From NCBI GenBank assembly GCA_002633005.1, contig NMRA01000849.1:69571-121296 (forward strand): a stretch of DNA of 51,726 nucleotides, read 5' to 3'. Shown here piece by piece: positions 1 through 11,948 of this stretch. The notes under the pieces were generated by a model. That model was not told the origin of the DNA, ran no database searches, and saw nothing but the letters and a program-made list of their open reading frames with translations. This DNA comes from Phoronis australis. Lineage: Eukaryota; Phoronida; Phoronidae. Numbering within the stretch: position 1 is the first letter of the stretch; each line of letters opens with the position of its first letter. The position numbers were made by a program, and so were the translations under genes.

Positions 1-689
1 AGTTTCATTTCAAGTAGAGTTAGGAAGTGAATTTTCATGAATTTTAACAAGTTACTGGAGTATTTTAAATGACTAACTATGATTTTTAAGCTTGTGTCAG
101 TGCCTTCAACTGAATGATTTTCTATTTCAGTACAGCTAGATCACTTGAAGGGGTGCCTTCTTCAGTGGTACATCTTCCCCTGTACTGCCAAAATGAAGTC
201 GCATTGTAATGAATTGCTGTGCCAAGCTGAGGACTGATTTCACTATTTCTGATTCAGTTATGAGATAACTAAAAGATTGGAAAAATAAATGAGAAGCATG
301 TTTTGTACTGATGAGAAAAAAGTTTCCTTGATGATAACGTATCTTATGTAAAGAGGTCTTCATTTCTATCTCAGTCAAAAACAGTCACATTACATATAAT
401 TCTGTTGTGGCTAACTATTTTTCCTATGTTCCACCCATGCAGTGGCAACAGTCTATAGCTGTTACGTATGTACATGTACGCCCCACTGATATAATCATTA
501 ACTTCCCAAACATGACACAAATTTATTTTCATCTTCATTGAACAGATCATCCAAGGCACTGGCAAGAGAAGACACTAGACAAAAAACCCTCACTTTTGAC
601 AAGATTGGTCAACCCTCCAAAATTTTGCTTCTTTCATATAACTAATCCCTGGCGTACGTTCTTTCAATTCCATTTCTTGACATAGCTCA
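1..689. other. gene-free stretch, nothing identified
   Basis: AT-rich sequence with only short open frames of low-complexity composition. No splice-bounded exon, RNA gene or repeat boundary was recognised. It may be intergenic or intronic. Confidence 0.4.
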
Positions 690-1915
690 AAGATGATAAG
701 TCCAATACAAAATGTTATCATTTTTTATTTAAGCAGTGAGTACGAAGGAAGTGACCTTTCAATTTTCTAGAGTGAAAGACTTTCAAGGTAGTTGAGGGTT
801 ATATCTCTACCCTACATCAGTCAAAGCTGAAATAATCTCAGTACAGTAACCATAATGTGTGAGCGAAAATGATCCAATCTTTTACCATAAGTAACCTTGA
901 ATGCACAGTACTTTAGATCATTAAGCATTACAAATGGTATCCAACTGCACACAATTTTCTTGACTACTAATTTGCATGCACATAACTATTACCATGTCGA
1001 CTGACTAGTATTTCCTTACACCAGAATTCCACAACCATGATTTAAAAAATATGAAGTTGCAAGTTACAAGGATTGGAGGCTTGAAGATTCACAATCCAAC
1101 ATAGCCTATTTCTTTTATTAAAATTCTTCATATAATATTATTGCCTTTAGTTGATAACCTGAAGAAAGAAAGCAACAAGTTACAAAACACGACTTCAAAT
1201 CACAAATTTGCCACAAAATTCAGAGAAATATGAATCATTTTGTGGTACATAATCGAGCCTTGAAGAGCAGTTGGCTGTCAAACAAAAAAACATTTCAAAA
1301 AATATTTCAACTTTTTTAGCCGAGTGTAAGATCACCTGAATGGGAAATTCACAGTAAAATAATAAGAATATTCCTAATATTTTTTGCACAAAAACATGAA
1401 AATTGATCAGAGTTCCTTTTTTGTAGCAGCGTTTGTCAAAATGTATCAACGTTAAATCTTCACAATTTACAAAGTAGCCGGTTGAACATGCCTTTCAGTT
1501 CAGCAAAAGTCGCCATGTTGTCGGTGCCGCCGGAAATGAGACTAAGTCCAACGGGAATTCTCAGCACTTTTATCACTCAATAAGTAAGAACTGCGATGCT
1601 TAAATTTGGTGGAAACTAGTGAATCGCGCAGAATAGTAAGTAAAGATATGTCTCCCTAATTTTTACCGTAAATTATCGGCGACAATAATTTATTTTAAGT
1701 TTTAAACTCGTAACTTATTCCGCTGTCGTCCAAGATTGCCGAACCGATCCAAACAAGTGACCCAAATTTCGCCACACAAATTGCAATAACTTTGCACTGC
1801 TTGGCTCGATTTTGATAATTCTTCGATTTTTATTGAGTAGGATGCATTATCTTCCCGGTGATAGTAGAGAATTTTTTCAAAACGAAAACAAAAATTTTTG
1901 TTCGACCGCCCTACT
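690..1915 (-). repeat. dispersed repeat, copy A (inverted relative to 24825-25935)
   Basis: The reverse complement of this stretch aligns by eye almost end to end with 24825-25935. Shared landmarks in order are a GGTCGAAC start, a block around GCCGACAACATG-like sequence, GTTGATACATTTTGAC, a block reading GGTTATCAA, and an end with AATAAAAATGATAAC followed by GTATTGGACTT. Copy A has about 110 extra bases near 720-840. The short open frame at 1195-1449 lies inside the repeat, and its counterpart in the other copy does not keep the frame, so it is not taken as a gene. No long terminal inverted repeat or transposase was seen. The element type is unknown; it could be a non-autonomous transposon or a duplicated transcript tail, because an AATAAA lies near one end. 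Confidence 0.75.
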
Positions 1916-3174
1916 GAAGGTCCTTTTCATTCAAGTTTTCATCTGGGAAGGTTGGATGAAAACAGAGGAGATGACAATATCGATGACACCTTATATAAAT
2001 GTTACCCTGCCTTTTTCAGTTCTTGTTCCTGGATTCAGAAGTAGCCCAGAACCTTAGGGAAAAAAGACATACTACGAAAACGAATCAAATTTTTAAAATC
2101 ATCGCCTTCGTGTGAATACGTGTTTGGTGTTGCTGTCGCCAGACTGTTGTTCCTCCCCAACATCAATGTCGAAAATCGACGTTACAAGTGATGCAAACTG
2201 GTGTCCTTTGTTTCTAACTTTTAACCCATTTTTTAAAGAAAGCGGTGTACTGATTTTGTCTAACGTTGATAGAGCATAACTTTTGGTTTTTACAATGCAT
2301 TAATTGTGTTGAATGCATTCATATTAGGTGGCTTCATTGAAGTGAACAGAAAATAAACTAAATGTAACATAATTTAGTTTTGAAAATAAATAGAACAGTA
2401 AAACAGGACTCCTTAAAAATCGAGCTGTTTTCAAAAACTGCACCATTGGTGATCTGATTGATTCATGCATTTACGGCGGGAAAATAATAGACCAAGTATG
2501 GTGCACGTGTGCACTGTAACAACACTTTGTATCTTATTCTTATTTGGCCAATCTGTTGATGCAGAGAATTTCCTTATTTATGCCCATCCTGATTTGACTG
2601 CAACTTGAGCTTGTTGGGTTCTATCGTATATTGGGTTGGCATTGAGACCCACATGAAGCTTACTCGAATGGGCTTCATTTTACCAAGTATCTCAAATTGA
2701 GGTGAAGTAAATAAACAAAGTGGGTGATTATCATCACGAGAATTTCATCATTAGTATCTTTTGCCGGGTGCTCAAATTTCTGAGACTAGGGATTGTCAGA
2801 TTTGTAAGGTAGAAATGTTTCGCTGGATTTCCAGGTCTGTGGCGTTATTTATACCGGACCAAAATTAAAAAAAAACAGACCTTTGTTTAAATCAGGAGCT
2901 GCATGATACACATTTATTAGACGTGCGCAGGCATTGCACTGATCACTTGGAACCATTTTTATAGTTTATTAATATATAATTAAACCAAGCTGAGGAGTTT
3001 GAAACCTGATTCACGGCAATTTTTGGCAGTGGGATTTTCTGAAAAATGCTCGTAAGTTGACAACAAATTTTGATAGCAATGCACTGCAGTTTTGTAGAAA
3101 CTCTGTTCATAGGTTACAGATGCGTCACAGAGCGTAACTTTGATGAATTTTATCTTACGATTTCACCTGTTTCG
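1916..3174. other. gene-free stretch, nothing identified
   Basis: AT-rich, with short chance open frames (for example 1812-2057, which overlaps the end of the repeat). No domain, exon pair or RNA was recognised. Confidence 0.4.
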
Positions 3175-3300
3175 GAGGCCGGGTTTCAACCACTTTTGTG
3201 CTATAATAAGCGCCCCCTTCCTGAAGCGGATTTTTCTAAGCACCCTGGCCGCTTATTAGGGCGCATACGGCATACGGTAATATTTCAGACGGGCAATACT
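3175..3300. repeat. AATAAGCGCCC-type dispersed repeat
   Basis: A GC-richer island with alternating AATAAGCGCCC and its complement-like GCTTATTAGGGCGC, followed by GCATACGGCATACGG. Related sequence occurs near 33990-34080 (CTATAAGCGCCCCC beside GCATGCCGTATTCGCC) and as a short trace near 46590 (TTTTAAGCGCCC). The repeat is non-coding. Confidence 0.5.
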
Positions 3301-4293
3301 TAGTATCCTTTATGCAAGGGACCCTTTTGTTACATTAGGATTGGGATTGGCTCATTATGTACCCTACAGGTGGCATAGGACTTTACAAAACTGGTTGAAG
3401 AATTTCGTTTTCGTCATAAACGTTCGTTTGAAAGGCTTAAGTTTAGAAATGTTAGGACTTAAGGCGGAAATTTAAAAAACCATATGTCCGCTTACAAAAA
3501 AAATTAACATTGAAGAATAAAAACAACCTTTACACCCCTCTGGTGTTCCTGTTCCATGTTTTCAAAGAAGTTGGTTGCATTTTCATAGACTGCAGTCGAG
3601 AGATTTGGTGCGGCATATATTCGACATGGAATGAGTGCAAGATAGATTTTGACTTGTCTGGATGGTTATTTATGAAGTATTAATGTAATCTTTATTGATG
3701 TTAAAGGTTTTACCAGAGTTCTATTTATTTGTACACGAATGTGAATTTGTTGAAATCGCTGATCCAAATCCTGGCCAAATGTGCGCATTCTGCTGAGACG
3801 AACCGTCTGATCAGCGCCAGCGAAGAGTAATTTGGTTAATTCGCTCACTAGGCTATGGCTGAACTTCCTCGTAAGGACAAGAGTTTACAAGTCACTACAG
3901 TGTACCTATGGAAGACATTTAGCGTATAATTTTCGTCAAAACGTTTAGCAGATAGTTTTCATCAAAACGGAGAAAACAAAAATGGATTTGTGAAGACAGG
4001 ATTAAGTAGTAGAGTCTCTTAAAAACATTCATTTTCGAAGTGCCTTGAAGAAGTGTATAAAGTCTTATTGCTGAAACAACTGCCATTCACGTTGACACGA
4101 GGAGTAAGGTTTTCTTCTCACAGCCGATTATGGGGTCTTCGGATGGTATGGAAGCTAATTCCTTTGCATTTCGCGTGTGTGGCCGAACAACCGGCCACAC
4201 AGTAGCCGACCATGATTAGCAGACGACGTACATGTACTTGCCGGAAATTGCACCAGATAATTTAGCCAGCCACCCGTTCAGTAACGTTAGGAC
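3301..4293. other. gene-free stretch, nothing identified
   Basis: No supported feature. A minus-strand open frame at 3666-3848 has no recognisable motif and no plausible splice context. Confidence 0.35.
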
Positions 4294-4353
4294 CTCGCTA
4301 AAAAGCAAGACTTCGCGAGATTACGTGAGATATTGCCGTACATTTTAAATAAG
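4294..4353 (+). repeat. 60-bp direct repeat, first copy
   Basis: Matches 5961-6021 in the same orientation with a handful of differences: AAAAAGCAAGACTTCG, then GAGAT, then ATATTGCCGT, then a T-rich end. Just downstream, at about 4380-4405, is a two-copy tandem of TAGGTCCTAGCG. Confidence 0.6.
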
Positions 4354-5960
4354 AACACGTGACTTTGACTAGGTTTTAGCTAGGTCCTAGCGTAGGTCCT
4401 AGCGTCTACTGAACACAACCCAGGTGTCGCCAGTGAATAATGACGTTAGGGCTTGTGCGTAAGGTCACAGATTTCTTCCATTGAAAGTATACGGAGTTGG
4501 CGGTCCATGTACTATAGTCTATGGTGCTATGAAGTATTGCCCATATTTTTGCATACTGCCGTTCTCATGAACAATGCTGATATTACCAAAATGCATCCAG
4601 TCTGAATCAACAAAGAAAAAACAATGGACAATATTAAATTTGTGGGAAATAAATTACCACACAGGTCTTGACTAGTAACACCCTAGAAGACATGTCACGT
4701 GACAACTGATGTTGCAGAGACAGGTTCTGTATCTCTCAAGACAACTTGCAACAAAACAACTAGTAGAAGCAGCACAAAACTCAAGATTATCCCACAACTT
4801 TGTAACTTAGTCAAAACTTGACGTTGATTGACTTTGCGTAGTGTACGTACCCCCCCAACCAGTACCATTTTTTTCTGTTGAATACTGGACCCAACATTAC
4901 TTTAACTATTTTGACCCATTGGTGAATGTGTTGAAAAGCAGGCAAATACCATCAATAAAGTTTTTGAAAAAAGTAGTTACCTGTCATTTTCTTTTTGTTA
5001 GTATCATATATCAAGAGGAGAAGTTTTCATTATACTGTGTTAAGGTATGCAATGTGTCGTCATCTAGAACAAAAATCTTGATCAGCACCGTAATAACTTT
5101 TGTTACTTTAGTATGTGATACTTCTTCAATTTGATCATAATTTTACTAAATTAACAATTACCTTTATGATTTTTTGCATGATAGAAGTGAGCTGTGACCA
5201 AAAGTTGCAGTGCACGTACCCTTTTATAAAACTGTGATGCATTAGGCCATACAATTGTATTCGGTGGTTCTTGCGCAAAAGTATTTTAGATTACAAACCT
5301 GGAATGATGGTACTTTAAAATAACACAGCTTTTACAATTACATGGCAACCTTCACCTTTCACCTGGCCACCGAATATGGACCTTAATTGTGATTTGCCAT
5401 TTATTTAAGCGACATTCACTAAATTCCTCATTCCAACGGAGACGGATCTGAAACTGGCGAGTTTCCGATTTTGGGAACTGCTTGAAGAAAAATTTTGATA
5501 ACGGGAGTATTACTTCCAGCTGGAGAGAATTAATTAATTAATTATGGAGTGATAGCATGATGGCTTCCTCTGGGAGGATCGACGGTGAATGGTAGCGTCC
5601 CTTACTTGGTGGCGATTTTTTTCTTTGCGTTAAAAATTTCTAGTAATTTACAGTATTACCCTTCAACAGGCTTTCTACAGATTTTGCTGCGGCGAAGTTT
5701 TCATGGTTTTTCGAAAGATGCCGCAAAAATGAAATAGTGACATGTGTGCGGGCCTCTGTTATCAAACTCGACGGAACATTTTTTCGTTGTTACCAAAGGT
5801 GAAGAACAACGCAAGAGAATGATGTTTGATTAAATTGTTTTCCACTTAACCATTCCAAAGCTGTTGTCTTTGTTCGATCTTAAACTTTCTTCCTCTCACA
5901 CCTAACCTGATATCTCAGCTAAAAGTGGCTAGAGTGCATATAATGCTTAGACCCCAGCAC
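4354..5960. other. gene-free stretch, nothing identified
   Basis: No exon, RNA gene or transposon end recognised. It contains a short ATTA tandem near 5530. The open frame at 4841-5134 has low-complexity composition and no motif. Confidence 0.35.
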
Positions 5961-6021
5961 CTTGCTTAAAAAGCAAGACTTCGTGAGATAACGCAAAATA
6001 TTGCCGTGTATTTTTAATGAG
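5961..6021 (+). repeat. 60-bp direct repeat, second copy
   Basis: Second copy of the 4294-4353 repeat, about 1.67 kb downstream in the same orientation. Confidence 0.6.
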
Positions 6022-8007
6022 ATTTCTGTGTTGATAATCATCTCAAAAATAGTGATAAACTGTACGAATTTGTCTTAAAGCATAGCCATTTCAGTATAAG
6101 CTGTACATGTATGTAGGATTAAAAGCAAGTGACTGATCGTTGAATTTTGGTAATTAGTTCAGTTCTAGCATTTTCCTTTCTCATTTTCACCCTTAGTTAA
6201 TGATCTGTGTGACGAATGGACTCGGCTTGGCTCGAGTACTGCCAGCTTCAGAAGAGGGAAGCAGATGAGCATACGTTCACGTGACGGGCTATCGCCACCT
6301 AGCAAGGGATCCAATTGTACTGGTCCGGCTGCTGAAGGGGAAGGTTATAACCATCGGCAGTGTCCAGGTTGGCCAGTGATTCGTATTATCTGTCGTGTTA
6401 ATATTCTTTTCATCTTGTGGCATGCCTTGTCGTTGAGTGGTTATTGGTGAGTTGGTGAAGAGCATTCTACATGTACAGCATTCGGGTACAGATACAGTGT
6501 AGAATGCGCTGGGATAGTTCATAGCTTTTTAAGATTCTTCAAGATTATTATGCTGCTAAACTGCCGCTTTTGTGAGTTCAAACGATTCACACAATTACTA
6601 CCAATCTCTCTTTTTTTTGCTCAAAAATATTTCGAACACGAATACACTGCCCTTCTAACACTCCAGTATTCAGGACTACCAACGACGAATGTCATTTTCC
6701 CACCTTTTCATAGTTTTGGAAGTATTCCTACCTTTTCCTCCTTTTTGTCTACATTCCACATTTTCATACTTTAGATTGGTATTTATCGATGAGTAAATTT
6801 CTTGAATCTACATGTAACTAATTAGTAACAATCATTTAGCTAAAACTGCAATACTTATGCTAATTGTTTCAGTGAGAATTTTCAGGCTCCTAAATTGCAA
6901 ATTGTATTCCAAAAATTTTGTTTGAGATAAGGGTGTAAAAGCTGGCCATGTGTTCATCCATCGGTTACTAAACGGAAGGGATGAGATGGTGATTGTCGCT
7001 TAATCATTTGGCTATATTATGCTTGATTAAAGGGAATTCACAATTTTATGAATTACTTCAGTCGAATTATAATTCATTCAGATCTTAAACATAAAATATT
7101 TGCGTTCCAGTTCCAGTGTTGATTTACTGAAAAATGTGTCTTGACCGAGTCTCATCGTAGTGGTCAGATTTGAAAACCTGTGTTTTTATGTTATCACATG
7201 TACAAAAAATAGTGTACACAAATAAAAAATAAGTCCAGAAAGCACTAGGAAGCATTATATCTGGGTAATTCAAATGTATCTAAACGTTCATGTATTAGCG
7301 TTTTTTCTTACACTGCTAGATGGCGCCAGCTGTGCTTTTGCTCATGTTTATCTCCTCTAGTGATATATAAAGTACGCGTTTCCTTCATTTGCTTTCTCAT
7401 TAAAACTGATCGCTTCATTTCTATTTCGATGCCTTCCTTGCACATCCGGTACATTTCTAGGCAGTGGCCAAGTCCATGGTGAAGTAAAGTTACAATTAAG
7501 ATATTTCGCGAATAAAAATAGAGTACACTTAAATCGCAAGACATTGAGTAGTTTAAAAAATTGCGACAATTTGAATATTATATGAACCATCAAAAGTAGG
7601 CAGGTTTTTCCATTACGCCAGGTCACGACATGAGGAATGCAGTCACATTTACTTGGCTTGAAAACTGGTTCAACAAAGATATTGATAGACAACCTTAAAA
7701 AGGCGTGTCGTTTACTGCTTAGCCCCATACATGGGTAAATTTGGTTTACTACAGCAGTCGAACTGTGGCAGTCAGCTGTCTTCTCCCGACAAGAAAAGTC
7801 GCGAATACTTGATAGGCTTGTATACCCGCTAATGCATTTCCGGAAAATTTGGAAACCTGTTGACTTTCTGTGGACCCGCCCAATGTTTTCTTGAAATTTG
7901 GTGTCTGTGACAAGTTTTATGCCAATATCTATGAGGTAACTATTCCCAGTTGCTCCAGCTACTGTACACTGCCGGATAAGACCCCATCGGTTACTATTGT
8001 AAAATAA
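6022..8007. other. gene-free stretch, nothing identified
   Basis: Several chance open frames on both strands, including a 123-codon minus-strand frame at 7357-7728 whose translation shows no domain. Two TACATGTA-type palindromes are present. Nothing else is supported. Confidence 0.35.
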
Positions 8008-8008
8008 T

Positions 8009-8176
8009 TACTCTGCGCGTGCAAGTGCAGAGTACTGTTGTTCCTGGGTTTTCTTCAGTTTTATTCTTATTACTCTGCGCGTGTAAGCGCAGAGTACTGT
8101 TGTTCCTGGGTTTTCTTCAATTTTATTCTGATTCTTCTTATTTTTCTTGTTACTCTACGCGTGCAAGCGCAGAGTA
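8009..8176 (+). repeat. three tandem hairpins, TACTCTGCGC stem
   Basis: Three 26-bp palindromic motifs lie at 8009-8034, 8071-8096 and 8151-8176. The middle one is a perfect 10-bp inverted repeat (TACTCTGCGC / GCGCAGAGTA) around a GTGTAA loop. The outer two each have one mismatch in the stem. Each is followed by TGTTCCTGGG-like sequence and a T-rich spacer, so hairpin and spacer repeat together at 62- and 80-bp intervals. Confidence 0.8.
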
Positions 8177-8180
8177 CTAT

Positions 8181-8255
8181 TGTTCATGAGTTTTTTTTTC
8201 AATTTTATTCTTCTGATTCTTATTCGTATTCTTCTTATTCTTATTCTTCTTCCGA
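8181..8255 (+). repeat. pyrimidine-rich TTATTC-type microsatellite
   Basis: T-run followed by degenerate TTATTC/TTCTTA repeats. The translation of this tract gives only low-complexity Ser/Tyr runs and is not a gene. Confidence 0.7.
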
Positions 8256-8370
8256 CCAACTTTGCCACTTAATAACTACAAATTGGTGGCATGTACATGT
8301 ACGTTCGTTAAATTCAGCATATGATTTTTGACAGTACATACATTTTGTTTTATTATATAATGATATTCCA

Positions 8371-9260
8371 TAATGCACCGGGCAAGGTCATTTGGTGAAA
8401 AGGTCATGTAATATTTAAAATGCTACTCCTTCTTTAATTCAAAAGCTAATCTTTTCAAATTCGGTACACAAGTATAAGTCAAGAAGGCAATTTAAAACAT
8501 TACTTTTCTAAGTAATCGGGTTATCCAATCAGATTGAATAGGTCATTAGGTGAAAACTAAAAATTTTGAGCTAGACACTTCAAATTCACAGGTCTGATTG
8601 GCACAGGTTAATTCAATTTGGAATCCAAAGTTTCAGGTCATTTAGTGCAAACATGGGTCATTAGGTGCATTTTTCTTCTGAAAATTTGACCTTTTCATTC
8701 TCCAAGTATACTGATGTGTCAACCGTTAGACAATTGTGATTCTCAGCATAAAACACGTTTCATGGGCTTTGCAATAATTCTCCTAAAGACGCTTATAATG
8801 CACCGGATAGGGTCAGTTAATGCAGAGGTCATTTAACGCTCAAAATGTTCAAGGAATTCTTTTCAATTTCAGCACACTATTGTAAGTCAACATGCCAATT
8901 GAACAACCAACTTAACTGCCCAATATGCCTAACCAATCAAAAAAAAAAATAGGTGAAAGGTCACTGAGTACAAAATTAAAATTTTGAGCTAGAGACATCA
9001 AAATTACATATCTGTTTATTAAATGCGATTGAGTTTTGAATTTTTGGGTCATTTGTTGCACTCATGGGTCATTAGGTGCATTTTTCTTCTGAAAGCTTGA
9101 CTAATTCATTCATCTTGTATTCTGAAGTGCTTAAAGTAAAACATCTGTGATTCTTAGCATCAACCACACTTTAAATTGGTTTAACAGTTATTCCCTCATC
9201 GGGATTCATAATGCACCGGATGAGGTCAGTTAGTGGAAAGGTAATCAAAATATAGACATG
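8371..9260 (+). repeat. tandem repeat, ~420-bp unit, 2.1 copies
   Basis: The phrase TAATGCACCGG recurs at 8371, 8796 and 9209 (periods 425 and 413). Each unit carries the same ordered landmarks: AGGTCA, AAAATTTTGAGCTAGA, CATGGGTCATTAGGTGC, TTTTTCTTCTGAAA and GTGATTCT. The third unit is truncated after about 50 bases. The units differ at many positions, so the array is old. Confidence 0.85.
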
Positions 9261-9375
9261 TAATTTCTCCTAAAATTTGAAATAATTCCTTTTCATATTG
9301 GTAAATGGGTTGCTGTCAGTAACTTCCCATAACAATTCCTTTAATACGCACGCGCAGAGTCCATTATTGTGACGC

Positions 9376-10059
9376 CGTGACAATAATCTTTCTAGTTCCT
9401 TATTCTTCAACTCAAATTGCAATAATCTTTTACTCGTTTTTTCTTTCTATATGAGTTCCTTTGTTAATTAGGGTTTCTTAACATTTTGCTCCCCCATATC
9501 TATTACATTTTTTCTTAGGCGGCCCCTTTCACGCTAGTAATTTTGTGTGCATTTTCTGATTAGTGCTAGTGAGAGGTCTTGGAGCAAACGCAATTATGCG
9601 TCTTCACACTGCGCATTACAACCCTTATCATTACATCGAGTTTGTTGTTTTGGGTTATTTGTTGTGATCGGATGTTTGAAACATCTACATTCGTATGTCA
9701 AGACAAGAGAAGGCTTGATTACCAACGCCATTTTGAGACGCGTGTTGAACTGATATGAAAAAACATATATTCGTATAGGGCGTCAGTGTCATTTTTGCGT
9801 CAGTGACTCAGGGGAGAGCGAAAATATCCCTACGTTATCTCTCTCAATAGAAGTTTGTGCACAATGTGATGTACCTAATTCAACTTAAGTTTAAATGTTT
9901 GTTCCTAATTTTCCCAACATTGTAATGAGTAGTCCATTCCTACGTGATGGTGATACATGCAGATTTAGGAAATAGGAAAGTGAAAAACGATTTTTTGCCC
10001 CCGAACACTAAACGATGTTTATTTCGCCTTCTTCTTATTTGTACACATGGCTATCCGCT
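9376..10059. other. gene-free stretch, nothing identified
   Basis: No supported feature. The short open frame at 9547-9753 has no motif. The left part probably flanks the element at 8008-9375 and the right end may belong to the LINE tail. Confidence 0.35.
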
Positions 10060-11100
10060 CAAAGTACAACAACAAACAAAAAAACAAACAAGGTCATTGC
10101 AGTGCTACATGTATGAACACTAGTCAGCAATACACAAACTGTTCCGTTTTTAGATGCGTAGCATACATACATATATTTCACAGCTGAGGTATTAAGATTA
10201 CATAACAGTCTATGAAATGTAAACAAAAGGTGACATGTCCAGTGACTCTCACTTAGAAACTTAATTCTGATTTCGGAAAAAGCGTTGCAATTTAACAAAA
10301 AGTGATAATCATCCTCGACAAAATTCCTCGAGCATAATGCACACAATATGTCTTGATATATCACATCGACATGACCATTTTTTCTGCCAGTCTGTGGTTT
10401 GCCCATCTAAAACCCGTAACACTTTGCACAAGCACTCTTGAAAGATTATCAACTTCTAAATAGTTTTCATGTTTAAATGCAACCATAAAATTTTTGTAAT
10501 AGTTTAACTTAGAATTGGAATCAACAATTGGTCTTCTACCTTTGCAAAGCTCAGTCCTTAACACGTGTGAAAATATTTAAAAACGACTCCTGACATGCGA
10601 CTCCTTGGTTTACCCAAACATCATAGAAACCATACATTGACAATAAATTACGGACTGAGCTTTCCCAACTACACATATGTCAACCATTTTTTCGTCTAGT
10701 CTGTACAACGTGTTGTAAGGTATCCTGGGATAACGTTCCCGTGGAATAGCTAACAAAGTATCTCGTAAACATAAGGTTATCTGCCAATTCACCCAACAGG
10801 CTGCAGCGACAGAGCAAGAACTGACAAGTCCCCAAGATCCATTTTCTAACCACTCGTACTCTTTAAAACCCCAAATCTCAGCACCATAACACAATGTTGG
10901 GTACACCTGGAGTTTATCAAATGGCTGAAAGACAAGTGATGGGGGCACATCATGACATCTGAGCTGTTGTTTCAAAACGAGTGATGCATCTGAGCTTGAT
11001 TGTCAAGAGAGTTTTTGTGACTTTTGACCATGACAATTGAGGTGTGATGAAACACCAAGATATTTATAATGAGGTACAACATCAACTTGCTGATTGTTAA
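10060..11100 (-). pseudogene. 5'-truncated, decayed non-LTR retrotransposon (reverse-transcriptase C-terminal region)
   Basis: Read on the minus strand, broken frames give the characteristic end of a LINE polyprotein. A 'PHYKYLGV' motif near 11070 is followed by a 'YPTLCYGAEIWGF' segment near 10890, matching the LLYGSEVWG motif after the RT thumb. Further on is 'CALCSRNFVEDDYHFLLNC' near 10320, matching the C-x2-C...H-x4-C knuckle with VEDEYHFLL. Last comes a weak KYMYVC segment matching the terminal VAKFI-like helix. Frames are interrupted by stops and shifts, and the RT catalytic part and endonuclease are absent, so it is a dead 5'-truncated copy. The motifs suit a CR1/L2/RTE-like clade, but the clade is not decided here. 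Confidence 0.75.
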
Positions 11101-11200
11101 AAAAAATTCTTTTTATTTGTTAAGGAACTTCCATTTCTACACTCCTTGTTTTATAGATTCAAGAGAACCTCGCTCATTGGAGTCAAGTGAGTAAAATTTC

Positions 11201-11233
<33 letters not shown>

Positions 11234-11245
11234 TTGTTTGTTTAC
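11201..11245. repeat. GT microsatellite
   Basis: Nearly pure GT dinucleotide run with a few TTTG interruptions at the end. Confidence 0.95.
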
Positions 11246-11644
11246 CTGCTCTATTGCCTTTTGGATTCGTATCGTTTTAGCGTAATTGATTTTGTAACAA
11301 AGATTGTACTGAAAATATGCATCATCTTAACTCTTCCTTTATCGGAGTTCTGTTAGTTCAGGTGAAATTTGTGTGACAATTAAAGGCGAAGGGAACATTT
11401 TTCATGTCAATTTTAGCAAAGAAGAGGTTCGGTGGTTATCCCACACATATTTTTTCACTTAATTGTAGCTTTTCGTAATTTAATTAACAATTCTTTCTCT
11501 TCTCCGGAAGTGACCTTTTGTGAGGCAAGAATTTCACGCCAACTTATTTTCATATAGTACTGTGAGGGCTGCCGAGTCAGTAATTGTTCTACCTCGGTTG
11601 TGATAAATTCGGCGTCGTTTGTTTTTGTTTACGAGTCAGTCAAC

Positions 11645-11679
11645 ATGCCACACTGTTGCTGCGTACCGGCATGTACTCA
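11645..11679 (+). pseudogene. first codons of the outer copy's THAP ORF, cut off by the inner element
   Basis: An ATG at 11645 opens a reading frame beginning MPHCCCVPACT, parallel to the inner MPNCCYVPGCT start at 11949 and preceded by the same leader. It is broken after about 12 codons where the inner element's terminal repeat begins. Confidence 0.75.
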
Positions 11680-11683
11680 ATAA

Positions 11684-11840
11684 AGGCGAAGGCAACATTT
11701 TTTCATGTCATTTTGAGCTAAAATAAGGTTTGTTGGTTATCCCATACATATTTTCCACTTAATTACAGCTGTTCGTAATTTTGTTAATTACTCGTCCGCT
11801 ACTCCGCAAGTGACGTTTTAGGAGGCAAGCATTTCGCGCC
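11684..11840 (+). repeat. terminal inverted repeat, left (inner element)
   Basis: Pairs with the reverse complement of 13190-13346 at high identity by eye. A similar but more diverged version forms the outer left end at 11384-11541. The copies share AGGCGAAGG, CATGTCA, TTATCCCA, ACTTAATTACAG, TACTCGTCC and AAGTGACGTTTTA. Confidence 0.9.
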
Positions 11841-11948
11841 AATTTCTTTTCATATAGTCTGACTGTGAGAGCTGCCGACTCAGTCATTGTTCTACCTCGG
11901 TTGTGTTAAGTTCTGTCGTCGTTTGCTTTCATTTACTAGTCCGTCAAC

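Larger units (their letters stand above)
8008..9375. mobile_element. non-coding element with hairpins, internal ~420-bp repeats and 13-bp terminal inverted repeats
   Basis: The left edge carries ACTCTGCGCGTGC at 8010-8022. Its exact reverse complement lies at 9348-9360 near the right edge, forming a 13-bp inverted repeat about 1.35 kb apart. Between them are three short hairpins, a pyrimidine-rich tract and two and a fraction tandem units of about 420 bp. No protein is encoded. The layout (short subterminal palindromes around a tandem core) resembles non-autonomous elements described in marine invertebrates, such as bivalve pearl-like or Helitron-related elements. The family assignment is inference, and no clear target-site duplication was seen. 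Confidence 0.55.

Noticed and set aside
690-1915. 84-codon frame (1195-1449) as a gene
   Set aside because: It starts at TTG, lies in a dispersed repeat, and the second copy at 24825-25935 does not keep the frame.
7357-7728. 123-codon minus-strand open frame
   Set aside because: The translation has no domain, start context or splice partners, and an overlapping frame is equally long. Consistent with chance in AT-rich DNA.
8038-8331. 97-codon frame rich in Tyr/Ser over the hairpin repeat
   Set aside because: It is produced by the hairpin repeat and the TTATTC microsatellite. There is no evidence of a protein.
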